From Deltaproteobacteria bacterium (GTDB taxonomy: Bacteria; UBA10199; JADGCS01), in contig JADGCS010000010.1 of NCBI GenBank assembly GCA_015228875.1, forward strand, positions 1 through 44,055: a DNA stretch of 44,055 nt, read 5' to 3'. Shown here in pieces: positions 8,398-16,492 of this stretch. Each line of letters starts with the position of its first letter. The first letter of the stretch is position 1. Both the position numbers and the translations under genes were made by a program. The notes below the pieces were generated by a model. That model was given only the letters and a program-made list of their open reading frames with translations. It was not told where the DNA came from and searched no databases.

Positions 8398-9294
8398 ATG
8401 ACAACCCCAAGGGTAAGATTTGAAAACATCTTTGGCGACATGAGGGCCGAACAAATATGGGTTGATCAGGATTCAAAGGGATCCGAAATTTTAAAAATAG
8501 GCATCCCCACCGGTGAGAGACAGCACATGCAGATTCCAAAGTACTCCGAGGTCACTGTCTCCAGAACTGCAACCGAAACCCATGATCAGTACACCCATTA
8601 CAAAATACTGGATTTTGACACCGCAGATTTTGACGGGGACGGGCATCTTGATCTCTATTACAATTACGTTGCCCTCACCGATCAAAAAGGAACCGGCGGT
8701 CAAAACACATCGCACCCGGTCAATCATGTGTTGTTTCACAGCGACATTAAAGATCTCATCTCACAGGCATTAGGCGCACCTCCACCAGAAGAAACCGCTG
8801 TCCCTGCAAGTCAACTTGAATGGCGGGTGTGGGACCTCGAATCAAAGACACAACGTCTCGAGTGGGATATAAGATATCTCCTGGGTGATCAGCGAGCCCT
8901 GTACCAGCGCCTTAAAAAACTGGAGGGCAAAGAAACAACAGACGCCCTCGAAATAAAAACAAAACAAACACAGAATGATAACATCACCTCCGAACAAGAC
9001 CTTGAAAGACGTTTAAGCGATCTCGAATGGCGTCTTCAGCGCAAAGAATGGGACATGCAGGATCTTAAAAGAAATTCCGACATCATCGAACAAAAACTCA
9101 TTGCCCTCGAACACAAGAAACCCGCAGCCCCCCCTACTCCAACAGAAACCACCGAGCAGGAGCAAAATAATTCCAACCTCGAATTCACAATATGGAGATT
9201 AGAAAACGACCTCAGAAGACTCGAATGGGACATGAGAGACCTGCAACGCAAGACAAGGGAGATGGATTTAAGAACAACGAAACTGGAAGGTTAA
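8398..9294 (+). CDS. EF-hand-like / tryptophan-rich coiled-coil protein
   Basis: 298 residues with a very strong ribosome binding site (AAGGAGG, about eight bases before ATG). No signal peptide. Residues about 62-85 contain a calcium-binding-like loop DFDTADFDGDGHLDL, as in FG-GAP or dockerin/EF-hand loops. From about 140 to the end it is a charged coiled coil in which a motif close to RLEWDMRDL recurs (QLEWRVWDLE, RLEWDIRYL, DLEWRLQRKEWDMQDL, RLEWDMRDLQ), separated by two low-complexity linkers rich in T/E/Q and P. The repeated tryptophans are unusual for a coiled coil. Function unknown. Confidence 0.7.
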   Translation: MTTPRVRFENIFGDMRAEQIWVDQDSKGSEILKIGIPTGERQHMQIPKYSEVTVSRTATETHDQYTHYKILDFDTADFDGDGHLDLYYNYVALTDQKGTGGQNTSHPVNHVLFHSDIKDLISQALGAPPPEETAVPASQLEWRVWDLESKTQRLEWDIRYLLGDQRALYQRLKKLEGKETTDALEIKTKQTQNDNITSEQDLERRLSDLEWRLQRKEWDMQDLKRNSDIIEQKLIALEHKKPAAPPTPTETTEQEQNNSNLEFTIWRLENDLRRLEWDMRDLQRKTREMDLRTTKLEG

Positions 9295-9357
9295 TCCAAC
9301 CCACCACGAACCAACAAAAATTGAGACCCTCGGTTGTATCACCCTGAGTGTAGAAGG

Positions 9358-11055
9358 TCAGGCGCCTTGTTTTCCTTCCCCTCCCCACGAATCACGCAAA
9401 GTCACAACCCTGTTAAAAACAAGACAGTCTTTTGTTGAGTCTTTTGGATCAGGAAAAAAATAACCCACCCGTTCAAACTGATAGTGTGCCTGCAAGTTAA
9501 TGTCGGTGCCCTGCTCGAGATACGCGGTCCCTATCACCTTGAGTGAGTGGGGATTGATGTGCTCTTTATAATCCCCGCCATCTTGATCACCTCCGGGATT
9601 GGGTCTGTCAAAGAGCCTGTCGTAAAGACGGACCTCAACCTTCTGCGCGTGCGGGGCCGAGACCCAATGGATAATCCCCTTGACCTTTTTTTTGCCCTCA
9701 GGTGTTTTGCCATGGCCTGTCTCGGGGTCATAGGTGCAGCGCAGCTCAATCACCCTGCCGCTAGTGTCCTTAATGACTTCGTCGCAGGTAATGACATAAG
9801 CATACTTAAGCCTCACCTGTCTCTTTGGCCCAAGTCTAAAAAAATTTTTTGGCGGGTCCAGCATAAAATCGTCGCGGTCAATGTAGACCTCGCGTGTCAT
9901 CATAAATGACCGTCTCCCCATCTCGGGGGTTTTGGGATGAATCGACGCGCCCAGTTCTTCGAGTTTATCATCGGGCCAGTTTGTAATCACAACCTTGATG
10001 GGATCAAGGACGCACATGACCCTCTTTGCCTTGACATCGAGATCTTCGCGCACGCAGTCCTCAAGGATACTCATGTCGATGATCGCATCTTTTTTTCCAA
10101 CACCCAGCCGGTCACAAAACAATCTGATGGACTCCGGCGTGTACCCGCGTCTTCTAAAACCAGAGATGGTGGGCAGGCGCGGGTCGTCCCAGCCACTCAC
10201 GTGTTTTTCGTTCACAAGCTCAAGCAGTTTTCGTTTGCTCATGACCGTGTAATTGAGATTAAGCCTCGCAAACTCGATCTGCTGCGGGTGATAAACGCCC
10301 AACTGCTTAAGGAACCAGTCATACAGCGGTCTGTGGTCTTCAAATTCAAGGGTGCAGATGGAGTGGGTAATGCCTTCAATGGAGTCCTCAATCCCGTGTG
10401 CCCAGTCATACATGGGATAGATACACCAGCGATCCCCTGTCCGGTGATGAGAGGCGTGCAGGATGCGGTACATCACAGGATCGCGCAGATTGATATTGGG
10501 AGAAGACATGTCGATCTTGGCCCTGAGGACCATCGCGCCATCTGGAAATTCTCCGTTCTTCATGCGTGAAAAAAGATCAAGATTATCCTCGATGGTTCTG
10601 TTGCGACAGGGGCTCTCTTTACCGCTCTCCGTAAGAGTCCCACGTGAGCTGCGTATCGCGTCAGGGGTTGAATCATCCACATAGGCAAGCCCCTTTTTGA
10701 CAAGAGTGACGGCGTGTTCGTACATTTGTGTAAAATAATCCGAGGCAAAGTAAAGGTGTTCGCCCCAGTCAAACCCAAGCCATTTGACATCCTGTTTTAT
10801 GGAACTCACATACTCGTCTTCTTCTTTTGTGGGATTGGTATCATCAAACCGCAGATGACACCGCCCGCCATAGTCCCTTGCAAGACCAAAGTTGATGCAG
10901 ATCGATTTGGCATGGCCAATATGCAGAAACCCGTTGGGCTCCGGCGGGAAACGCGTGATCACCCTGCCCTCGTTTTTGTTGAGCTGGATGTCTGCGTCGA
11001 TGATGTTACGGATAAAGTTTGTGATGTGTGTGGGTTGGTTGGTTTCGGTATTCAT
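9358..11055 (-). CDS. glnS: Glutaminyl-tRNA synthetase
   Basis: 565 residues from the ATG at 11055 ([12 protein letters not shown]). Class I signature [17 protein letters not shown] lies near residues 36-52, the KMSKS-like loop is VMSKRKLL, and the catalytic domain is followed by the beta-barrel anticodon-binding domains (about 340-565). The enzyme charges tRNA-Gln directly. A start 16 codons upstream lies inside repeat B copy 2 and is rejected. The AAGG ribosome binding site for the chosen start is contributed by that repeat. No gatCAB genes are in view. Confidence 0.96.
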   Translation of the reverse strand: MNTETNQPTHITNFIRNIIDADIQLNKNEGRVITRFPPEPNGFLHIGHAKSICINFGLARDYGGRCHLRFDDTNPTKEEDEYVSSIKQDVKWLGFDWGEHLYFASDYFTQMYEHAVTLVKKGLAYVDDSTPDAIRSSRGTLTESGKESPCRNRTIEDNLDLFSRMKNGEFPDGAMVLRAKIDMSSPNINLRDPVMYRILHASHHRTGDRWCIYPMYDWAHGIEDSIEGITHSICTLEFEDHRPLYDWFLKQLGVYHPQQIEFARLNLNYTVMSKRKLLELVNEKHVSGWDDPRLPTISGFRRRGYTPESIRLFCDRLGVGKKDAIIDMSILEDCVREDLDVKAKRVMCVLDPIKVVITNWPDDKLEELGASIHPKTPEMGRRSFMMTREVYIDRDDFMLDPPKNFFRLGPKRQVRLKYAYVITCDEVIKDTSGRVIELRCTYDPETGHGKTPEGKKKVKGIIHWVSAPHAQKVEVRLYDRLFDRPNPGGDQDGGDYKEHINPHSLKVIGTAYLEQGTDINLQAHYQFERVGYFFPDPKDSTKDCLVFNRVVTLRDSWGGEGKQGA

Positions 11056-11145
11056 AGAACCTTGGAAGGTTTTTTCTACGCGTTTCGGCATCAATTTTTG
11101 CATGGTGGCCGTCCGCGTAGTGTTTGCCGCTTTATGCGGGTTATG
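11056..11145 (-). repeat. Dispersed repeat family B, copy 2 (glnS leader)
   Basis: Same sequence as copy 1 in the opposite orientation, ending directly at the glnS ATG. It keeps CCGC-ATAAA-GCGG, CTACGCG/CGCGTAG and AACCTT/AAGGTT, but lacks the central block of about 48 bases with the 9-bp stem and GGCGC hairpin. That makes the central block a removable module. Confidence 0.85.
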
Positions 11146-11154
11146 TTTATTTGG

Positions 11155-11424
11155 TCACCCCTTTAAAAACGGCGGGGCCTTGCCCACGACGTCTGTAATC
11201 CATGGCATCTCGCCAAAGTGGTCCTTTTTGTATCCGGTGGCAAGATAGATTTTTTTAAACCCCAACGCATAAATGGCCTTTGCCACTGCTTCGCCCTTTA
11301 CACCATCACCAAGACTCGAATCAATATAAACAGGGGTGTCTTTGCTGAATTGATCTGCTTGTTTAAAGAAATCATCGGGGTTAATGGTGTCTTGGCAGAT
11401 CCACTGCCATAGACATGACGACAT
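11155..11424 (-). pseudogene. Receiver-like domain remnant (C-terminal piece of a hybrid kinase or regulator), repeat A copy 2
   Basis: About 85 residues: NPDDFFKQADQF, then VYIDSSLGDGVKGEAVAK, then GFKKIYLATGYKKDHF and PWITDVVGKAPPF. Aspartate-containing YIDSSLG and the TGY segment resemble the divergent receiver domains at the ends of some histidine kinases. The N-terminal part of the domain and any kinase are absent, and the apparent start has no support, so I read it as the surviving 3' end of a larger gene. It is closely similar to 11582-11836; the last 90 bases (11161-11250) belong to repeat family A. Confidence 0.55.
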
Positions 11425-11535
11425 AAGTCTTTGCTGAAAAAACAGGCATCGTCATCTGGAGCAAAAAGATTGCCGCGTCGCTTGCGCTCCTCGCAATGAC
11501 GGCGTCGTCATCGCGAGCGAAGCGTGGCGATCCAA
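11414..11535. repeat. Dispersed repeat family E, copy 1
   Basis: Shares more than 80 bases with 16344-16429, including GGCATCGTCATCTGGAGCAA and ATTGCCGCGTCGCT. Its right part forms a long imperfect inverted repeat (CGCAATGACG against CGTCATCGCG and flanks). This resembles the GATTGCCGCGTCGC/CGCAATGACG type of small inverted-repeat element common in many bacteria. Confidence 0.75.
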
Positions 11536-11581
11536 CCTATACGCTGTTTTTTAGTCCTGGCTTTATATTTTCACGGTACTT

Positions 11582-11836
11582 CTACTTAAAAAACGGAGGC
11601 CTTTTGCCCACTACATCGGTAATCCATGGCATCTCGGGGAAGTGATCTTTTTTGAATCCGGTGGCGAGATAGCTTGTTTTAAAACCAAGGGCGTAAATAT
11701 CTTTCGACACATCCTCGCCCTTCACGTCACCCCCAAGGCTCGAATCGATGTACACGGGGGTGTCGCGGCTAAACTGGTCCGCCTGTTTAAAAAAATCAGC
11801 GGGATTTGTAAAAGAGGCAATAAAAAATGATTTCAA
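11582..11836 (-). pseudogene. Second receiver-like domain remnant, repeat A copy 3
   Basis: About 84 residues closely matching the remnant at 11155-11424: NPADFFKQADQF, VYIDSSLGGDVKGEDVSK, TSYLATGFKKDHF, ending TDVVGKRPPFFK. It again lacks the start of the domain and follows immediately on the stop of the MFS fragment. Bases 11540-11670 carry the family A sequence, including the noncoding part after the stop. A real full-length gene is unlikely; the pair suggests duplication followed by loss of the upstream parts. Confidence 0.55.
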
Positions 11837-12495
11837 ATATAAATTACTAACGGGTATTGTGGTCTAAGATCAATTTTTTTAGCATTGGGAGAATCTGAAA
11901 AGAAAATCTCCATTAAATGCTCTTCACCCCTTACAAACTCTAATGCACTTACCGATAAAACAGTGTTTAATGCTTGTGAAAACGTGCCTTTGCCGGGAAT
12001 TGTTATTCTTATTAGTTTGACTTCATTCACACCGTTTGGATGCGACAAGAAGGAGCTAAATTTTGGGATTTGATTATAAGGCATTCCATACGGGTACATA
12101 AATGTAAATGGTTCCTCATGAGCATCAGCGTTGTCTGCAACTTTGATCGGATCATCAGGAGATATAAAGGGAGGACAATAGTCAACCAAAACAAAGTTGC
12201 TAGAACAAAAATACAGCGCCGCAAATCCTGATATGTTGATTGCAAAGGCAAGAATAATATTGTCTCTGGCACCAATTTTTCTTATCAACAACCCACTTGC
12301 CAGATTACCCGCAATTAATCCCATAGCACCTAGTGCCATGATGAGACCACTTTGCTGGATGCTGAAACCAAAATTTCTGACGGTAATAAGACTTAAAAAA
12401 GGGATAATAAAATACCCCAAACGGTTTACAAATGTAACTACCAAAAGAAAAAAAAGTCTTCGATCCTGATTTTTTAACCTTTGGATAAACTTCAT
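11833..12495 (-). pseudogene. MFS transporter front fused to an unrelated C-terminal sequence
   Basis: 220 residues from the ATG at 12495, with GGAAGA just upstream. Residues 1-100 are an MFS N-terminus with about three membrane helices and the loop-2/3 signature SGLLIRKIGARDN. After FCSSNFVLVDY the sequence becomes soluble and unlike any MFS protein (for example HEEPFTFMYPYGMPYNQIP and RGEEHLMEIFF, ending LRPQYPLVIYI). A full MFS protein has about 400 residues and 12 helices, so most of the transporter is missing. I infer a deletion joining two genes near 12175-12195. The second part is not recognised. Confidence 0.6.
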
Positions 12496-12600
12496 TTTAT
12501 CTTCCATAAAAATATAGAACTACGCTAACGCACAAATAATTTCACTGCACATTTTTTCGGTCATTGCCTCTTAAGTTTCTTGGCCATCCAGGAGTTCATA

Positions 12601-12636
12601 CAACGATATCGACCTCTGTCATTCTTTCATTTTTGA
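12601..12636. repeat. Repeat D, copy 1
   Basis: 36 bases matching 17925-17960 with four differences (starts CAACGATATCGACCTC, ends TTTCATTTTTGA). The 203-base spacer 12508-12710 also contains a start-like signal on the minus strand (AAGGAG then ATG at 12675) opening only 18 codons, which I read as a leftover gene start. In copy 2 the same sequence spans the stop of a methyltransferase and the start of a small frame. Confidence 0.6.
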
Positions 12637-12710
12637 GAGAATACGGTTTTGGCGGTTCTTTCTTATTTTTTTCATACCAGCTCCTTTTTTATTGTGTTAT
12701 TGTGTCACAG

Positions 12711-13199
12711 TTAATCTTTTTTGCGTAACAAATAAACCTGCCACTCAGAATCTGGCGTGCATGCTTCCCTCTTTTCGTTTCCATAAATAGCGTCAATCAT
12801 TAATCCTGCGCCTTCCAACGCAGCACAGAACTCATGTACTCGTAGTATCTGGCTATAAAAAACATGTTGTTCTTTTTGACCATCAAGAATGACCGTCATC
12901 AGGTACGTTCGCATGTTCCTGCCAAGATCATCTTCCCACGTCAAATGGTAATCAACATTTCCTTCTGGTGTATCAGCCTTGATTCGAATTTCTTCAATCA
13001 TTTGGGCATTATCAAAGTCACGGGACATGACCCGCGCTCTGTCAACTTTGAAACTCCTAATACATGAACATACACGCAGCCCCACGGTATTTTGGACATG
13101 TTTTGGGTTGGTGGCATATTTGAATTTGATCACCAATGACCCAAGATTTTTTTTTCGATCCATGCGATGAATCCCGCTTCGGTCCTCGCTGTTTGTCAT
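12711..13199 (-). CDS. C-terminal part of a class I methyltransferase, with in-frame repeat C
   Basis: 162 residues. The last 110 look like the C-terminal beta region of SAM methyltransferases of the kind found at 17951-18688: VDYHLTWEDDLGR, LRVHEFCAALEGAGLMIDAI and DSEWQVYLL align with that gene's end. The SAM-binding N-terminal half (GxGxG region) is absent, so this is a truncated gene. Residues about 49-60 (RSFKVDRARV) are encoded by repeat C copy 3, read in the same frame as in the TPP enzyme gene. Whether the short product is made or functional is unknown. Confidence 0.5.
   Translation of the reverse strand: MTNSEDRSGIHRMDRKKNLGSLVIKFKYATNPKHVQNTVGLRVCSCIRSFKVDRARVMSRDFDNAQMIEEIRIKADTPEGNVDYHLTWEDDLGRNMRTYLMTVILDGQKEQHVFYSQILRVHEFCAALEGAGLMIDAIYGNEKREACTPDSEWQVYLLRKKD
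13027..13065 (-). repeat. Dispersed repeat C, copy 3 (inside the truncated methyltransferase)
   Basis: The core ACCCGCGCTCTGTCAACTTT and the following bases match copy 2 over 24 consecutive bases, and the match extends to about 39 with few changes. On the minus strand it is translated FKVDRARV in both genes. Only the right end of the element is present here. Confidence 0.75.
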
Positions 13200-13212
13200 G
13201 TGTTGTATCTAA

Positions 13213-13374
13213 AAAAAACCCGAGACATTTTTAATCGCTATTCAGGGTTATGAGTGGGGAATCAGTGAAGAACTTTCTGTCAACGCGCTAAAGAATCTTA
13301 CGGCTTGTCTGGATGAGGTGCAGAGGAGGTACAGATGGGGTGGCCATGAAGTTCCCGCATACTTTTGGCCCTAA
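13213..13374 (+). pseudogene. Fragment of a plus-strand gene (C-terminal end)
   Basis: An open frame without a start codon, 53 codons ending TAA at 13372-13374. Its reading (IQGYEWGISEELSVNALK then CLDEVQRRYRWGGHEVPAYF) looks like genuine protein rather than noise. The upstream part of the gene is missing: a stop lies at 13210. I do not recognise the family. It occupies the 192-base space between two minus-strand genes and is best explained as a leftover 3' end. Confidence 0.35.
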
Positions 13375-13391
13375 CGGATGATGAACCTTAT

Positions 13392-14615
13392 TCACTTTGA
13401 CACAGTCGCGTCTCTCAAAAAATTGAGCAATATCTTTGCAGCATTTGAAAGTTCCAGATCGGATTTTGTGTTTAGATTGTCTATTTTTGCCATTATTTTT
13501 TTTGCAACATCCACCGGCCTTGGCATCTGAGGGTCTTTTGTATCCGTCCACCACAGATTACTCTCAAAGAAACCTGTCGCCTCAAGAAAAAACACATGGT
13601 AGGCAACAGACTCATTGATTTCATCTCCGTTTGCGTCATCAAAGTCATATTTTTCCTGCATGATTCTATCCAATGAGTAAGCCAGCATGGATTTTATTTC
13701 TTGTTGTGTTTTTTTCTGCACCTCTGGTGAGAGTTTTGGCCACGCATATCTAAGAATCGTGACGATATCGTAAGCATGGTGATGTGAAAACCTGTCATCC
13801 TCATAACACCAATCCAAAAATGCATGATCCCTGCTTTTTTCTTTAAGAAGTGTGTCAGCAATTTGTGGAAGATGATTTACATCACCCTGTCTGAGATTAA
13901 CAATGTGAAATGTGATGCTGAAGTTTGAAAAAAAAATTTCCTGGTCACCCTTTTTTTCTTTGACACCCCAAAGACCGGTATTTTTGTCCTGCCAATCGTC
14001 GATGATGCCCTTCATGGTTTTTTCGAGCTCCGGGTGCCATTTGTACGAAACAGGCATGTTTCTGTAGAGCAGGGGAACGAGCCCTGTCACAAGACTGTTT
14101 AATGCTTTTGCGTTGGCGCGCGGTTCAAGGCCGTTAGAGGGGTTGAGATAATAGCCAAACATTTTTTTTAATTTCTCGGGTGAATCTACTTCGTCTAAAA
14201 ATTTTGGATAAACAGGAAGGGGTTGTTTGTTGTGAGTGAACCTCCATATGGTATCTAAGGATGCATCAACCTTAAAAAACCATTCATGAAAGCATGCACC
14301 GTAACTGCCAACATCATCCTGCAAAAGGGGTTTGTTTTGTGCCGCTTCGGAATTGAGATCGCGTTCGAGTTCTTTAAATGTATCTAAAGCCCGTGAGAAC
14401 ATGTGTGCTTTGATATACCATTTTGCCTCAGTAAACTGCTGTTTTGCGCAGGAGACATTTTTGCCCTTCCGGGCAAAACTATCTATCACGGGTCCCAGTC
14501 GATCGCGCTCTGTTTCAAGATAGGGTTCACATACCGTCCCATAAAACTCATTTTCTGAGCTATCGGTATTGTTGTTACTACGGGCACATCTGGCTAAATC
14601 ATTTTCTGTGGTCAT
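13392..14615 (-). CDS. Hypothetical protein, probably all-helical
   Basis: 407 residues from the ATG at 14615, chosen for the AGGGG upstream; in-frame starts up to 14702 exist. It is rich in helices with recurring tryptophan and histidine segments (HEWFFKVDASLDTIWRF, KNTGLWGVKEKKG, FSHHHAYDIVTILRYAW), which suggests an alpha/alpha toroid like those of glycosidases or terpene cyclases. No catalytic signature confirms this. No signal peptide or membrane segment. It stands alone between fragments; not recognised. Confidence 0.6.
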   Translation of the reverse strand: MTTENDLARCARSNNNTDSSENEFYGTVCEPYLETERDRLGPVIDSFARKGKNVSCAKQQFTEAKWYIKAHMFSRALDTFKELERDLNSEAAQNKPLLQDDVGSYGACFHEWFFKVDASLDTIWRFTHNKQPLPVYPKFLDEVDSPEKLKKMFGYYLNPSNGLEPRANAKALNSLVTGLVPLLYRNMPVSYKWHPELEKTMKGIIDDWQDKNTGLWGVKEKKGDQEIFFSNFSITFHIVNLRQGDVNHLPQIADTLLKEKSRDHAFLDWCYEDDRFSHHHAYDIVTILRYAWPKLSPEVQKKTQQEIKSMLAYSLDRIMQEKYDFDDANGDEINESVAYHVFFLEATGFFESNLWWTDTKDPQMPRPVDVAKKIMAKIDNLNTKSDLELSNAAKILLNFLRDATVSK

Positions 14616-14724
14616 GGACCCCTCATCGTTTGACAAAGCGGCAATAAAGGACTCGCGTTTGCCTCTCCTTCTGTTAATCATTCTCGGCAGCAAATATCGC
14701 AAGTTGCGTCTAAATTCACAAATG

Positions 14725-14913
14725 TTTTTCGGCTGATTTTTTAAAAATATTCAGGATTCGCGGGGATTTTTTTAAGGCGCGCGTGCCTTGGCTGTTTTTT
14801 AGTCTCAACTTGAGACCTTCACGGTACTTTTACTTAAAAAACGGAGGCCTTTTGCCGACCACATCGGTGATCCATGGCATCTCGGGGTAGTGATCTTTTT
14901 TGTATACGGTGGC
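14725..14913 (-). repeat. Dispersed repeat A, copy 4
   Basis: Near-identical to copy 1 over about 190 bases, including the noncoding half. On the minus strand it encodes YKKDHYPEMPWITDVVGK. Here it is preceded only by about 70 bases of spacer after the TPP enzyme stop; the open frame running into it up to 15024 is not a plausible gene. Confidence 0.8.
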
Positions 14914-14980
14914 TGACCTCCTCCCTTCATTGGGGCACGACTCACATAAAATCTGAACCAATTTAAAGGGGAGAGGCCAG

Positions 14981-16258
14981 TTAAACAATTTTAACAATCC
15001 CAACTTGAGGACTGTCAGACGCATTTATTGCCTCCAGGATTTTTACAAGTTTGGCTCTGGGCATTTTTTGATCAAGAAAATGAATATAGTGACTGTGCCC
15101 TCTGATAAAATTGGCGAGCACTCCATGGGGGATTGTCTGACCGCCTGTTGCGCCAGCAATGCCATTATTAAAAACAATGGTTTTGACCGGGGCTTCACGA
15201 CTCACAATTTCATTCATACCAAGAATTCCTGCTGCCAGGAATGAAAAATCACCAGTCAGTGCCCATGATTTGTCTGCACCGGCCATGTGTGCGCCAAGAG
15301 CCGTTCCTGGCGCACCTCCCATGTATGTGCAGATATCAACAAACCTCTTTTCGTGAAAAGCGTATAAAGTTGCTGTTCCCGCATCACCAGCAACAAAGTC
15401 CGCCTTAATTTCTCCGAATGCCTCAAAGATCGGCGCATAGCTCTGGTAAATTCTCTTTAGATGGGGGGGCAGTTTCTTAGGAATATCTTCAACAACAAAA
15501 GGTAATCCATCATCCAATACAGGTGAGCGTTTGGACTTCTTTGCCAGGAAAATTTCTCTCTGTAATTTAGAAAGTGGTGGACACGCCACATAGCGAACAG
15601 GATCTTTTTTAAAACATTCACCTGCATAATAACTGGTTTGATCTACCATGCGAAACAAGTTACTAACTTGACTTTGATGCCCCGAAGGAAATCCCCTTGG
15701 GGGACGCGGTTGAGTCTCCTCGTCATGCGAGGTATGCACCCGCGCTCTGTCAACTTTGAAATTCCTAGACATAAATTTATCCATCTTTTCGCAATCAACA
15801 TACACGATCACAGGAAGCCGTAGCTGTTCGGACAATTGAATGGCCCTCATCACATCAGCCTGAGGATCCTTACCCACAATGACATAGGGAGATTCAGTTC
15901 CCCTGATAAAACCTTTGGCATCAAATATGTTGTCAGAACTTTTTCCGGCAGTGTCATCAAAAGCAATAACAAGGTTGGCCGCATTATTGCCAACTGTCAA
16001 AGTTGAACACAGGGCATTTGCCATTTTGGTTAGGCCTTGTGTTTTGACCAAAGTTGCAGCACGTTTACCGTAGATAGCTGCCCCCGTCGCCATACTGAAT
16101 GCAGCCTCTTCATTGAGACAAATCGAGGCAGTTTTGGGGGCCAATTTTGTTAATTCATCGTATACCTGTGTTCCGCCAAAACCTGGCACATGGGTGACGA
16201 CTCTAAAGTCATTTCTTGCCAGTACGGTTGCCAAAACTGTGTTGAGTTGTGCTTTCAT
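14981..16258 (-). CDS. Thiamine-diphosphate-dependent enzyme, indolepyruvate oxidoreductase alpha-like
   Basis: 425 residues; AGAGG precedes the ATG. The N-terminal half resembles the Pyr domain of TPP enzymes (ICLNEEAAFSMATGAAIYG, with the glutamate that activates the cofactor). The C-terminal half (about 280-425) has the PP domain: AGDAGTATLY, YMGGAPGTALGAH and the cofactor motif LTGDFSFLAAG followed by NNGIAGATGGQ. This pattern is closest to IorA and related decarboxylases; the ferredoxin domain of IorA is lacking. Residues from about 162 to 206 are encoded by repeat C copy 2 inserted in frame between the domains. It may decarboxylate a 2-oxoacid; the substrate is unknown. Confidence 0.7.
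   Translation of the reverse strand: MKAQLNTVLATVLARNDFRVVTHVPGFGGTQVYDELTKLAPKTASICLNEEAAFSMATGAAIYGKRAATLVKTQGLTKMANALCSTLTVGNNAANLVIAFDDTAGKSSDNIFDAKGFIRGTESPYVIVGKDPQADVMRAIQLSEQLRLPVIVYVDCEKMDKFMSRNFKVDRARVHTSHDEETQPRPPRGFPSGHQSQVSNLFRMVDQTSYYAGECFKKDPVRYVACPPLSKLQREIFLAKKSKRSPVLDDGLPFVVEDIPKKLPPHLKRIYQSYAPIFEAFGEIKADFVAGDAGTATLYAFHEKRFVDICTYMGGAPGTALGAHMAGADKSWALTGDFSFLAAGILGMNEIVSREAPVKTIVFNNGIAGATGGQTIPHGVLANFIRGHSHYIHFLDQKMPRAKLVKILEAINASDSPQVGIVKIV
15651..15772 (-). repeat. Dispersed repeat C, copy 2 (in frame inside the TPP enzyme gene)
   Basis: The longest copy. It starts with CAAGTTA-C-TAACTTG (15656-15670), contains CCCCTTGGGG and CCTCG-TCATG-CGAGG hairpins, and ends CGCGCTCTGTCAACTTTGAA plus CCTAGACAT. 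It adds about 40 residues (including RNFKVDRARV and RPPRGFPSGHQSQVSNLF) to the enzyme without a stop codon. The insert falls between the two TPP domains, where a linker is tolerated. Confidence 0.8.
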
Positions 16259-16310
16259 CTTACCTCTGAATTTAACATGTTCCGTTACGCATGCTCCGAT
16301 GTTTTACCAA

Positions 16311-16342
16311 ATAAAAAGTATGACGGAGGTGCGTTTTTTTTA
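16311..16342. repeat. Repeat F, copy 1
   Basis: AAAAAGTATGACGGAGGTG followed by a T run; the same sequence starts the tandem array at 20697. It lies in the 234-base spacer 16259-16492 that otherwise holds only repeat E. Confidence 0.6.
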
Positions 16343-16343
16343 C

Positions 16344-16429
16344 ATGACGTCATAGTTTTTTGCTGAAAGAACAGGCATCGTCATCTGGAGCAAAGAGATT
16401 GCCGCGTCGCTCATACCCCTCGCAATGAA
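16344..16429. repeat. Dispersed repeat E, copy 2
   Basis: Matches 11414-11500 (GGCATCGTCATCTGGAGCAA, ATTGCCGCGTCGCT, CTCGCAATGA) but lacks the inverted right arm of copy 1. No gene is associated. Confidence 0.75.
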
Positions 16430-16492
16430 ACAAAAGGATTGCATTATTCGCAATTATTTATGTCGCTCAGTGTAATGATGATACAAGTCTCA

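Noticed and set aside
11056..11103. Upstream start for glnS giving 16 extra residues
   Set aside because: Those codons lie wholly within repeat B and the family begins near MNTETNQ; the same codons occur after pit with no gene.
12619..12675. 18-codon frame with a perfect AAGGAG ribosome binding site
   Set aside because: It ends inside repeat D; more likely a leftover gene start than a functional peptide gene.
14830..15024. Open frame ending in the receiver tail next to the TPP enzyme
   Set aside because: It overlaps the end of the TPP enzyme gene out of frame and contains only repeat A at its end; no ribosome binding site.
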